NCBI GenBank assembly: GCA_947446835.1
Contig: CANFHS010000012.1
Coordinates: 1 to 17,190 of the forward strand
From: Bacteriovoracaceae bacterium
GTDB lineage: Bacteria; Bdellovibrionota; UBA1018
Direction of reading: 5' to 3'
Length of the DNA: 17,190 nucleotides
In this document: piece after piece, positions 7,419 through 14,003 of the stretch
Layout of the letters: every line of letters starts with the position of its first letter
Position numbering within the stretch: position 1 is the stretch's first letter
Position numbers and translations under genes: made by a program
Notes under the pieces: generated by a model
Database searches by the model: none
What the model saw: only the letters and a program-made list of their open reading frames with translations
What the model was told of the DNA's origin: nothing

Positions 7419-7685
7419 TTACTGCGCTTCGCCCGAACCCGCGGGGTCCGGACGGATCACGGCCCGCTCCGGGCATACCGAAGCGCAGACGCCGCAGCCG
7501 TCGCAGGTGTCGGAATCGATCACGAACTGGCCGATGCCCTTGAAGATGCTCTGGGTGGGGCAAAGGGGCGGACAGATGTCGCACGAAGTGCAGCGCTGGT
7601 TGATGCGATGAACCCGGGCCAGGCGCGCGGCTTCGGCAGTCAGGGGCGCCTTCGGGGCAGCCTTTTTCGAGGTATCCTGGCTCAT
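7419..7685 (-). CDS. 2[4Fe-4S] ferredoxin-like protein
   Basis: An 88-residue small electron carrier. It has two cluster motifs, CTSCDICPPLCP and CDGCGVCASVCP, each CxxCxxCxxxCP, separated by a spacer ending in GQFVIDSDT. This is the classic two-cluster bacterial ferredoxin layout. About 30 residues rich in Lys/Ala precede the first motif, and a short tail follows. No signal peptide or membrane segment. ATG 7685 overlaps the stop of the upstream HDOD-like gene (ATGA) and has a strong GGAAGGAG site 7 bases upstream, so it is the second gene of a two-gene operon. The redox partner is not visible in the window. The coupling to a signalling-type protein is unusual. Confidence 0.92.
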   Translation of the reverse strand: MSQDTSKKAAPKAPLTAEAARLARVHRINQRCTSCDICPPLCPTQSIFKGIGQFVIDSDTCDGCGVCASVCPERAVIRPDPAGSGEAQ

Positions 7686-8917
7686 TTGGGCGCTCCTTCC
7701 AGATCCTTCAGGACGTCGCGAAGCTGGCCCGCCCTGAGCTTGAGCTCACGGAACACCCAGCGGTCGCGCTTGCTGAAGCGCGGGCTGTTCAGGTCCACCT
7801 CTTCCAGCCCCTGCGTCGTGCAGAGGATCTGGGCCGCGCGCAGCACCAGCGTGAAGGGGTAAAGATCCGGCCGCGCTTTCTTGAGCACGACGGGCTCCTG
7901 GCAGGCGGCAATGGCGGGGACCACCGGCTTGAGAAAACCGAAAAAGGACGCGGAAAGCGCCGCCATCTCGGTATGCACCAGCGGGAAACTTCGCCGCTCC
8001 ATGTAGATCCAGGCTTCGCGACGGAGCTTTTCCACGTCCTCGATCTTGTCGAGGAACTCTTTCCAGGTGGGGCAATCCGGCTGGGCTTGCCCGAAAATCC
8101 AGCTCATCCAGACCTTGCCCAGGGGCACCGCCAGCGCCGCGGCAAAGATCCACTCGGACTTGGGCAGATTCCGGAACTGGGTGGAAATCCGGTGCGCCAC
8201 CTGGGCGGTCCTGAACCCCTGCTTCCAGGCATCGTCAAACTCGGCCAGCACGTCCTTGGGGGCCTTGGAAAGGGTGAGCAGCTGCAGGAACCAGTCGTAG
8301 TGAAGGCCGCCCAGGAAGGCCTCCTCGGGAAAGGAGTACCGGTGCACCTCGTGGACTTCTTCGCAGGCCAGGGCGTACCGGAGGTGCTTGCTCGGGGTAT
8401 AGGTGAACTCGCTGGCCGCGCGTTTGGGCAGGAGGTCGGGCACTCCGCGCAGCATCCAGAGGCTCGCGATGGCGTTCCGGGCTTGCACCTTGCCCACTGA
8501 CGACATGAAGTCCACCGCCGAAGCGGCCGTCGGCTTGGCGGGAGCTGCCGCCGCTGGCGGCGCCCCGGGCTTGGCGGCGGCCGCAGGAGCCGCACCTGCG
8601 GGAGGCGCCGCCTGGGCTTCGGCAGCAGGCTTGGCCTCGGCGGCAGCACCGGCGGCGGGCGCAGCAGCCCCGGCCTTGGGCTGCGAACCCGGATCGGGAG
8701 TCGGCGCAATCTCTTCCCATTTGCTCCGGAGCTTCTGGAACAGGTCAAAGCGCTGCAGGAGGTGCAGAGCGGCCGGATTGGCTTCCAGCACGGCAACCAG
8801 CGCCCCAGGAGCCGTCTTCGGGTTCCGGTAGAGCGTCAGAAAATTGGTCAGAGTCGGGCCCGGCGCCATGGCGTGAAGCTTGGGCCACAACGTCTCGGGA
8901 ACCTGCTTGGTTGGCAT
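7682..8917 (-). CDS. Divergent HDOD-like protein with Ala/Pro-rich linker
   Basis: A 411-residue protein. Residues 1-70 (LHAMAPGPTLTNFLTLYRNP, ALVAVLEANPAALHLL) match the rhythm of the HDOD domain start (LP.LP....LL.L..dp.....l...i..DPaL...LL). A low-complexity Ala/Pro/Lys linker occupies about 71-133. The region after it (SAVDFMSSVGKVQARNAIASLWML, CEEVHEVHRYSFPEEAFLGGLHYDWFLQLL) looks like the second half of HDOD, with a degenerate His region instead of the metal-binding HD pair. The C-terminal about 150 residues are helical and unrecognised. HDOD proteins usually act in signalling or regulation without catalysis; here the assignment is inference. Leading gene of an operon with the ferredoxin (4-base overlap), divergent from the CBS/STAS operon. 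Confidence 0.75.
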   Translation of the reverse strand: MPTKQVPETLWPKLHAMAPGPTLTNFLTLYRNPKTAPGALVAVLEANPAALHLLQRFDLFQKLRSKWEEIAPTPDPGSQPKAGAAAPAAGAAAEAKPAAEAQAAPPAGAAPAAAAKPGAPPAAAAPAKPTAASAVDFMSSVGKVQARNAIASLWMLRGVPDLLPKRAASEFTYTPSKHLRYALACEEVHEVHRYSFPEEAFLGGLHYDWFLQLLTLSKAPKDVLAEFDDAWKQGFRTAQVAHRISTQFRNLPKSEWIFAAALAVPLGKVWMSWIFGQAQPDCPTWKEFLDKIEDVEKLRREAWIYMERRSFPLVHTEMAALSASFFGFLKPVVPAIAACQEPVVLKKARPDLYPFTLVLRAAQILCTTQGLEEVDLNSPRFSKRDRWVFRELKLRAGQLRDVLKDLEGAPK

Positions 8918-8957
8918 TCCGACTATTATGGTACGCCTCGGAATCCTTTCCGGTCAA
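8918..8957 (-). promoter_or_regulatory. Putative promoter of the HDOD-like gene
   Basis: On the minus strand, CATAAT (8930-8925, 5 of 6 to TATAAT) ends 7 bases before the ATG at 8917, with no Shine-Dalgarno between. TTGACC (8957-8952, 5 of 6) lies 21 bases upstream of it, a spacing longer than usual. An alternative -10 TACCAT (8933-8928) gives an 18-base spacer but a weaker match. Confidence 0.4.
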
Positions 8958-8982
8958 TGCAGGTACCGCTATACTGGTCGAG
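8947..8982 (+). promoter_or_regulatory. Putative promoter of the CBS/STAS operon, leaderless spacing
   Basis: TATACT (8970-8975, 5 of 6 to consensus) ends 7 bases before the ATG at 8983. A weak -35 TTTCCG lies at 8947-8952 with a 17-base spacer. Transcription would start at or one base before the ATG. It overlaps the -35 region of the opposite HDOD-like promoter. Confidence 0.45.
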
Positions 8983-9387
8983 ATGGAACCCACGGCCCGC
9001 GACATCATGTCCACCGACCTCCTGACGGTCTCCTCCGATTGCACCTTGGCTGAGGTGCTCAAGCTGATCGTCGGCCAGCGCGTGACCGGCGTGCCGGTGG
9101 TGAATGCCGAAGGAAAAATGATCGGCGTGTGTTCGGACTACGACATCATCCGCCAGTTTTCGAAGGCCAAGAAGCGGCCCACCAAGATTTTCGCGAAGAA
9201 GATCCGCTACAGCAAGAAAGTCGAAACCGTGGCGACCGATACGCCGCTGCCCGAAATCGTGAGCCGGTTCGTCGACAAGAAGTTCCGCCGTCTACCCGTG
9301 GTCGACCGCAATGGAAAGCTCGTCGGGATCATCACCCGCCGGGACATGATGAAGGTCCTCTTCTACCAGGCGAAGCTCGGCAAATGA
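8983..9387 (+). CDS. CBS domain-pair protein
   Basis: A 134-residue protein made of two CBS motifs and little else. CBS1 reads ARDIMSTDLLTVSSDCTLAEVL, then VTGVPVVNAEGKMIGVCSDYDII. CBS2 reads KVETVATDTPLPEIV, then FRRLPVVDRNGKLVGIITRRDMM. Between them lies a Lys/Arg-rich stretch (FSKAKKRPTKIFAKK). CBS pairs (Bateman modules) bind adenosine nucleotides or SAM and act as energy-state sensors for a partner. I chose ATG 8983 because the CBS homology starts directly after it; the frame is open upstream to 8911, but that stretch lies in the divergent promoter region. The stop overlaps the start of the STAS gene (ATGA), pointing to a joint role. Confidence 0.9.
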   Translation: MEPTARDIMSTDLLTVSSDCTLAEVLKLIVGQRVTGVPVVNAEGKMIGVCSDYDIIRQFSKAKKRPTKIFAKKIRYSKKVETVATDTPLPEIVSRFVDKKFRRLPVVDRNGKLVGIITRRDMMKVLFYQAKLGK

Positions 9388-10004
9388 AACTCAAGCTGGC
9401 CCGCGACAAGGACCTGAACATCCTGGGAATCAGCGGCATCGTTGACCAGAAAAATTACGCCATCCTGCGCGCCGGGGTTTCCCAGCTGTTCAAGACGGGC
9501 AAGAACAAGATCCTGCTCGACATGGCCGAGGTCGAGGACCTCGACCCCGCGGCCTTCATGGATCTGGCCCAGCTTCATGCCCTGGCCCGCGAGATGCTGG
9601 GCGAGGTCATGGTCTGCGGACTGAGCCCCGCCATCCGCCAGAAGGTCGCAGTCATCCAGCCGCCGCCGGCCATCGAGATCTTTGCCAGCCTGGCCGAAGC
9701 CCTGGGCGCCATCAATGACCGCCGGGCCCCGCCCAGCCCCGCCCAGGAAGCCCTCGACGAGATCGTCAACCTCAAGAAGCGGATCCTGGAGCTGGAGTCG
9801 GCTTCGGACGCCAACAAGCTGCGCGCCGAAAACGCTTCGCTCAAGGAACAGGTCGAACGCCTCCAGGGGCAGCTCGTCGCAGTGATGCTCGAAAACCGTG
9901 AGCCCAACTCGATCGGCGACTGGCGCGAGCGGCACCAGCTTCTCGAAGACCAGATCGCCGACCTGCTGGCCCAGCCCGAGGGCGGCGAGCCCAAGAAGAG
10001 CTGA
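9384..10004 (+). CDS. STAS-domain protein with C-terminal coiled coil
   Basis: A 206-residue protein. Residues 1-110 read as a STAS (anti-sigma-antagonist-like) domain: KLKLARDKDLNILGISGIVD, then GKNKILLDMAEVEDLDPAAFMDLAQLH, then GEVMVCGLSPAIRQ and an IFASLAEAL-type last helix. In SpoIIAA-type domains the loop reads DSSG and its Ser is phosphorylated. Here it is DPAAF, so that switch is missing. Residues about 123-185 form a heptad-rich coiled coil (DEIVNLKKRILELE, LRAENASLKEQVERLQGQL). ATG 9384 overlaps the CBS gene stop by 4 bases; the wider open frame upstream is CBS coding sequence in another frame. Probably a protein-protein interaction adaptor; the partner is unknown. Confidence 0.83.
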   Translation: MKLKLARDKDLNILGISGIVDQKNYAILRAGVSQLFKTGKNKILLDMAEVEDLDPAAFMDLAQLHALAREMLGEVMVCGLSPAIRQKVAVIQPPPAIEIFASLAEALGAINDRRAPPSPAQEALDEIVNLKKRILELESASDANKLRAENASLKEQVERLQGQLVAVMLENREPNSIGDWRERHQLLEDQIADLLAQPEGGEPKKS

Positions 10005-10057
10005 GCGGCTTTCGCGGGGTTGCGGACGGTCCCGGGCTTGCAGCGCCCAGAGCGGTC

Positions 10058-10246
10058 ATGATGCCGCAGCCAGAACGCCCTTCACCGAACGAAAAACCCG
10101 AGCCGCTCAGGTTTCCGCAGGAGCCTGCGCAGGAACCCGAGGAGGTCCATCCTCCCGGCTACCCTCACATTGACCTCCCCTTGCCGCCTCCCACCGAGCT
10201 GCCCGGAAGCACGCCGGAACGCCCCGGCGTTCCGCCCGAGCTCTGA
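10058..10246 (+). CDS. Possible small proline-rich protein
   Basis: A 62-codon ORF in the gap between the STAS gene and lon. The product is about one third proline with many Glu (MPQPERPSPNEKPEPL, DLPLPPPTELPGSTPERPG). It has no signal peptide and no domain I recognise. The ribosome site is weak (GAGCGG just upstream). Part of the ORF is a perfect inverted repeat (10215-10234), which also fits a non-coding 3' region. Proline-rich frames arise easily in GC-rich DNA, so this is a low-confidence call. Confidence 0.3.
   Translation: MMPQPERPSPNEKPEPLRFPQEPAQEPEEVHPPGYPHIDLPLPPPTELPGSTPERPGVPPEL
10215..10234. terminator. Perfect inverted repeat in convergent gap before lon
   Basis: CGGAACGCC (10215-10223) is the exact reverse complement of GGCGTTCCG (10226-10234), with only CC between. 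RNA would fold as an 8-bp stem with a 4-base loop. It sits between the convergent STAS and lon genes. No T-run follows on either strand, so it may be a bidirectional non-classical terminator or a protein-binding palindrome. Confidence 0.3.
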
Positions 10247-10272
10247 GGGGCGCAGCCCAGGGCCCTGTGGGC

Positions 10273-10286
10273 GACCGCACGCGGTC
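10273..10286. repeat. Short inverted repeat at the lon stop codon
   Basis: GACCGC (10273-10278) and GCGGTC (10281-10286) are separated by AC and overlap the lon stop codon. Flanking GGGCCC copies at 10260-10265 and 10296-10301 could extend the structure. Possibly part of the lon 3' end; no T-run is present. Confidence 0.25.
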
Positions 10287-12804
10287 AGCGCCGGGGGGCC
10301 CGGGTCGACGCCTTGCGCGCTTCGCGCTTGGCCGGGCCTTTGACGGCAACCCGGGTCGGGATCCGCCTGACGGCCCGGATCAGGCGCGGCGCAGGCAGTT
10401 CGCCCGCCAGTGCCAGGGGGAATACTTCCTCGACCGAGGACACATAGTGGAGGGTCATGTCCTTCAGGGCATAGGCCGGCACTTCGGCCACGTCCTTCTC
10501 GTTCAGCCTGGGCAGGATCACCGTCGAGACCCCGGCCCGCTTGGCGGCCAGGATCTTTTCCTTGATGCCGCCCACCGGAAGCACCTTGCCGATGAGCGAC
10601 AGCTCGCCGGTCATGGCCACCCGCTGGCGCGCGGTCCGCCCGGTCAGGAGCGAGTAAAGCGCCGTGGCCAGCGTGATGCCCGCCGAGGGGCCGTCCTTGG
10701 GGATGGCGCCCGCGGGAATGTGGACGTGCAGGTCGCGGTGCTTGAACCACTCGGCGTCCACCTTCTTCTCGGCCGCGATCCGCTTCTTGATGTAGCTCCA
10801 GGCGATGGCGGCCGACTCGGTCATCACTTCGCCCATCTGCCCGGTCAGCTTCAAGTTGCCCGATCCCGGAAGCTCGGTGGCCTCGATGAACAGGATGTCC
10901 CCGCCCATGGCCGTCCAGGCCAGGCCGGTCACCACCCCGGGGGTCGTGATGCGTTCGGCAACCTCGTTGTAGAACCGCTTGGGACCCAGCCATGCTGCCA
11001 GGTCCTTCTCACCCACCGTGATGGACCGGAGCCGCGGATTCTCCACGATGCGGGCAGCCGTCTTGCGGCAGATCTTGGCCACCAGCTGCTGCAGCACGCG
11101 GAGGCCGGGCTCACGGGCGTAGTCCTGCATGATCCGCCGGAGGGCCAGCTTCTCGATCTTCAGCTGGGAAGGCTTCAGACCGTGGTTCTGGAGCTCCTTG
11201 GGGATGACGTGCCTGCGGGCAATGGTCTCTTTTTCCTCGAGCGTGTACCCGGGAATCTCGATCACTTCCATGCGGTCCAGGAGCGGGCCCGGGATGGTGG
11301 CCAGGCTGTTGGCCGTGGCCACGAAGAGCACCTGCGAAAGGTCGAACGGGGCATCCACGTAGTGGTCCAGGAAGGCCGAGTTCTGCTCGGGGTCCAGCAC
11401 TTCCAGGAGCGCCGATGCCGGATCACCCTGGAACGAGGTTCCCAGCTTGTCGATCTCGTCGAGCATCAGCACCGCGTTCTTGGCGCCGGCGCGACGCACC
11501 GCCTGGATCACCTTGCCGGGCATGGCGCCCACGTAGGTACGCCGATGACCCTTGATCTCGGCCTCGTCGCGCATGCCGCCCAGGCTGAACCGGTAGAACT
11601 TGCGCCCCAGCGTGCGCGCGATGGATTTGCCGATGGAGGTCTTGCCCACGCCCGGAGGTCCGACCAGGCAGAGGATCGATCCCTTGCGGTCGTTCTTGAG
11701 CTTGCGGACGGCCAGGAATTCGAGGATGCGCTCCTTCACCTTCTCCAGCCCGTAGTGCTCCTCCTCGAGCACGCCGCGGGCGTGGGAAACGTCCAGGTTG
11801 TCCTCGGTCTGGGTGCTCCAGGGAAGCGAGACCAGCGTCTCCAGGTAGTTGCGGCTCACGTTGTATTCGGGCGAACTCTCCGAGAGCGTCTCGAACTTGG
11901 AAAGCTCGTCCAGCGCCAGGCGCTTCACGTCCTCGGGCATCCCGGCGGCCTCGATGCGCTCACGGAAGGTGCGGGAGGATTTTTCGCGACCGTCCTCTTC
12001 CATGCCGAGCTCGCGGCGGATCGACTTGAGCTGCTCCTTGAGGAAGAACTCGCGCTGCAACTTGGTGATCTTGGTGTTCACCTCGTCATTGATCTTGCGC
12101 TGCACGTCGGCCACGTCCTGCTCGCGTCGCAGGTAAACGAGCAGCTTCTCCAGCCGTTCCTTGACGGGCAGGGTTTCCAGGAATTCCTGCGCATCGGCCT
12201 TGGGCAACGACAGGGCATAGGCCACCAGGTCCGCCACCGCACCGGGGCCCGGAGCGTTGATCATGGCCAGCCGCATTTCCTCGGTGAAGAACGGATTCAC
12301 TTCGCTCAGCTTCTTGACGAAGGCCACCACGGTGCGCGACAGGGCGTCCATCTCGGTGGACTTCTCGACCTGGTCGTCCAGGTAGCGGGCCTCGACGACG
12401 ATGTGGGGCTCGTCCGAAAGCGGGCGCTCCGCGCGGAAGCGCTTCATGCTGTGGACCAGCAGGTTGATGGAGCCGTCGGGCATCTTCAGGCGCTTGAGGA
12501 TCTTGACGACCACACCCACGGAATGGAGATCTTCAGCCCGGAGGTCCTCGCGCAGGTCGCCCTCCTTGATCAGGAGCAGGCCCAGCAGGCGCTGACGCCC
12601 GATGGCCTCCTCCACGGAGGCGGCGAAGCGCGGGATGGTGACCAGGAGCGGAGCCATCAGGCTCGGAAACACCACCGAACCGCTGACGGGAAGGACAAAA
12701 AGATTGGGGGGCAGCACCTGCTCAGGCAGCGCGAGACCGCCCGGCCGCTCGGTGAGCTGCTGGGAGGATTCCTGGGGGGGCCGTTCTTCACCGGGCTGCG
12801 ACAT
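10285..12804 (-). CDS. lon: ATP-dependent protease Lon
   Basis: A complete 839-residue bacterial LonA, slightly longer than E. coli Lon (784). The N-terminal substrate-binding domain starts at LPPNLFVLPVSGSVVFPSLMAPLLV. The AAA+ module follows, with Walker A GPPGVGKTS (Lys 388), Walker B VLMLDEIDKLG and the sensor-1 segment FVATANSLATIPGPLLDRMEVIEIPGY. The protease domain has the catalytic Ser 707 in KDGPSAGITLATAL and Lys 748 in VGGIKEKILAAKRAG, the Ser-Lys dyad of the family. A basic tail (VKGPAKREARKASTRAPRR) is extra. Lon degrades misfolded and regulatory proteins in the cytoplasm. It is transcribed alone. The ATG follows a pyrimidine run (CTTTTTTCT) with no Shine-Dalgarno, so a leaderless start is likely. 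Confidence 0.97.
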   Translation of the reverse strand: MSQPGEERPPQESSQQLTERPGGLALPEQVLPPNLFVLPVSGSVVFPSLMAPLLVTIPRFAASVEEAIGRQRLLGLLLIKEGDLREDLRAEDLHSVGVVVKILKRLKMPDGSINLLVHSMKRFRAERPLSDEPHIVVEARYLDDQVEKSTEMDALSRTVVAFVKKLSEVNPFFTEEMRLAMINAPGPGAVADLVAYALSLPKADAQEFLETLPVKERLEKLLVYLRREQDVADVQRKINDEVNTKITKLQREFFLKEQLKSIRRELGMEEDGREKSSRTFRERIEAAGMPEDVKRLALDELSKFETLSESSPEYNVSRNYLETLVSLPWSTQTEDNLDVSHARGVLEEEHYGLEKVKERILEFLAVRKLKNDRKGSILCLVGPPGVGKTSIGKSIARTLGRKFYRFSLGGMRDEAEIKGHRRTYVGAMPGKVIQAVRRAGAKNAVLMLDEIDKLGTSFQGDPASALLEVLDPEQNSAFLDHYVDAPFDLSQVLFVATANSLATIPGPLLDRMEVIEIPGYTLEEKETIARRHVIPKELQNHGLKPSQLKIEKLALRRIMQDYAREPGLRVLQQLVAKICRKTAARIVENPRLRSITVGEKDLAAWLGPKRFYNEVAERITTPGVVTGLAWTAMGGDILFIEATELPGSGNLKLTGQMGEVMTESAAIAWSYIKKRIAAEKKVDAEWFKHRDLHVHIPAGAIPKDGPSAGITLATALYSLLTGRTARQRVAMTGELSLIGKVLPVGGIKEKILAAKRAGVSTVILPRLNEKDVAEVPAYALKDMTLHYVSSVEEVFPLALAGELPAPRLIRAVRRIPTRVAVKGPAKREARKASTRAPRR

Positions 12805-12838
12805 AGAAAAAAGATGGTGCCTGACGAGGGTTTGGCAA
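12805..12838 (-). promoter_or_regulatory. Putative lon promoter, leaderless spacing
   Basis: On the minus strand, TTGCCA (12838-12833, 5 of 6) is followed after 16 bases by CATCTT (12816-12811, 3 of 6). Six pyrimidines (TTTTCT) then precede the ATG at 12804. The absence of any purine-rich ribosome site is plain. A heat-shock sigma promoter was not recognisable. Confidence 0.4.
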
Positions 12839-12839
12839 G

Positions 12840-12859
12840 CGGGGAGGTTGAATTCCCCG
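12840..12859. repeat. Inverted repeat directly upstream of the lon -35
   Basis: CGGGGA (12840-12845) pairs with TCCCCG (12854-12859) around GGTTGAAT. It ends one base from the lon -35 element and lies 33 bases beyond the stop of the upstream lipoprotein gene. It could be an operator for lon or a terminator-like stem of the preceding operon; no T-run follows. It does not match the CIRCE sequence. Confidence 0.3.
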
Positions 12860-12892
12860 GCTTCACCCGCTCAGTAACCGCCTTTGAGCCCT

Positions 12893-13423
12893 TCAGTAAA
12901 GGGAGAGCTGGATCTTTTCGAGAAGATCGTGGGCCAGCGAGGTATCCGGCTGGTCGATTCGGGAATACCCCCGGGACGAGCCGTCCGTGCCGAGCTGCTC
13001 CACCTCTTCGGAGGTCCCGACCCGGACCAGAACGCCCCCCAGCACCTTCCGGGCTTCCACCTGGACCTTGTAGCGCAGACCCAGGGGCTTCCGCTTGGGC
13101 ATGCCTTCGATCTGGAATTCCACGTACTTGTCGCGCGACTGGCCGTAAACCCAATCTGTTTCAGCAGTCCGCACGGTCAACTTCTTGAGCTCCGTGGGGG
13201 TGACCTCGTCGGGATCGCGTTTCACGACCCGCTGCTTTTCGAGGGCCTTTTCGATCCCACCCCAGACCTGCGGAAATTCAGCCTCGAAGGTCTTTTCAGT
13301 CTTCTGGGGCGCATAGGCCTGCTGACGGACCGGCAGACTTCCCCCGCAGCCCGGACCGACCAGGGCAAGGACAAGGCCCAGAGGAAGCCAGGTCCAGGCT
13401 CCAGAAGAGCGTTCAGCCTTCAT
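12893..13423 (-). CDS. Predicted lipoprotein, possibly envelope assembly related
   Basis: A 176-residue protein with an N-terminal basic/hydrophobic signal (WLPLGLVLALVGPGC). The likely lipidated Cys is residue 26; the lipobox (VGPGC) is imperfect because Pro sits at -2. The mature part contains a conserved-looking alpha/beta stretch: EAEFPQVWGGIEKALEKQRVV, YVEFQIEG and YKVQVEARKVLGGVLVRVG. This is loosely reminiscent of BamC/NlpB-like or DUF799-type small lipoproteins, though no family can be named safely. ATG 13423 overlaps the stop of the AMIN-like gene by 4 bases and lacks its own ribosome site, so translation probably depends on coupling. Second gene of that operon, upstream of lon on the same strand. 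Confidence 0.75.
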   Translation of the reverse strand: MKAERSSGAWTWLPLGLVLALVGPGCGGSLPVRQQAYAPQKTEKTFEAEFPQVWGGIEKALEKQRVVKRDPDEVTPTELKKLTVRTAETDWVYGQSRDKYVEFQIEGMPKRKPLGLRYKVQVEARKVLGGVLVRVGTSEEVEQLGTDGSSRGYSRIDQPDTSLAHDLLEKIQLSLY

Positions 13424-13968
13424 TGGGTGGGGCCCGCGCTGCTGCGGATGTCGACAATGATGCGGGCCGGCTGCGACAGCTCAAACACCTCGACCGACTG
13501 GTGGGGCTTCAGGCCCAGGACGAAGGTCCAGGAGTCGTCGTCCAGGCGGGGCAGAAGCTCCACCTTCTGCAGGTTGGCGCTCTTGCGGAAGGCAGCCTGG
13601 ACCTTCTGGGCATCGAACGAGAGCTTGGGCTTGCCCCAGATGGTGAAAACCACCCGCTGCTCGTCACCCGTCACCGACGCCTGGAAGTAAGGGGGACGCT
13701 TCACGGCCATCGGCTCGCCAAAGCGCGTGGCGTCCAGGTCGATGACCACGCGTTCGAATCCCGCATTGGCCGCGCGCCGGATGTCCTTGATGATGACCTC
13801 GTCGATGGCCCGGTCGCCGCCCACCACCAGACCGTCACTCAGGTAGGCGTTGGTCTTGCGGGCATCGGCCGTGCGGACCGCGTCGGGCTTCAGGGCCGCC
13901 TGGGCGGCCGGAACGGCACCGGCGACGAGAAGAGCAAGGATACCGGCAAGCTGGGTGGGTTTGCGCAT
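13420..13968 (-). CDS. Exported AMIN-like domain protein
   Basis: A 182-residue protein with a Sec signal peptide (MRKPTQLAGILALLVAGAV, cleavage probably after AQA at residue 24). The mature part carries a beta-rich pattern reminiscent of AMIN or AMIN-like domains: VIIKDIRRAANAGFERVVIDLDATRFGEP, then QRVVFTIWGKPKLSF, VELLPRLDDDSWTFVLGLK, and the final VEVFELSQPARIIVDIR. The closing SQPARIIVDI matches the usual end of AMIN domains, which target periplasmic proteins to peptidoglycan or secretin complexes. No catalytic domain follows, so it would be a stand-alone adaptor. It is coupled to a lipoprotein (4-base overlap). It begins 23 bases after the protease gene stop and has its own putative promoter. 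Confidence 0.75.
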   Translation of the reverse strand: MRKPTQLAGILALLVAGAVPAAQAALKPDAVRTADARKTNAYLSDGLVVGGDRAIDEVIIKDIRRAANAGFERVVIDLDATRFGEPMAVKRPPYFQASVTGDEQRVVFTIWGKPKLSFDAQKVQAAFRKSANLQKVELLPRLDDDSWTFVLGLKPHQSVEVFELSQPARIIVDIRSSAGPTQ

Positions 13969-14003
13969 GAATCCAGGTTAACGGGGCTGTCTCAGGTTCG
14001 CAA
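13969..14003 (-). promoter_or_regulatory. Putative promoter of the AMIN-like operon, leaderless spacing
   Basis: On the minus strand, TTGCGA (14003-13998) lies inside the end of the protease gene. A 17-base spacer leads to TAACCT (13980-13975), then 6 bases (GGATTC) to the ATG at 13968. The -10 is weak (3 of 6). GGA in the leader is too close to the ATG to be a good ribosome site. Confidence 0.35.

Noticed and set aside
8521..8705. Low-complexity stretch in the HDOD-like gene as a DNA repeat or insertion
   Set aside because: It is an in-frame Ala/Pro/Lys-coding linker with varied codons. No tandem unit or terminal repeats are seen.
10267..13188. A 973-codon open frame on the + strand opposite lon and the neighbouring lipoprotein
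   Set aside because: It is antisense to a full lon gene with all catalytic motifs. The product is a His/Gly/Leu-rich sequence with no domain, as expected when GC-rich coding DNA is read on the other strand.
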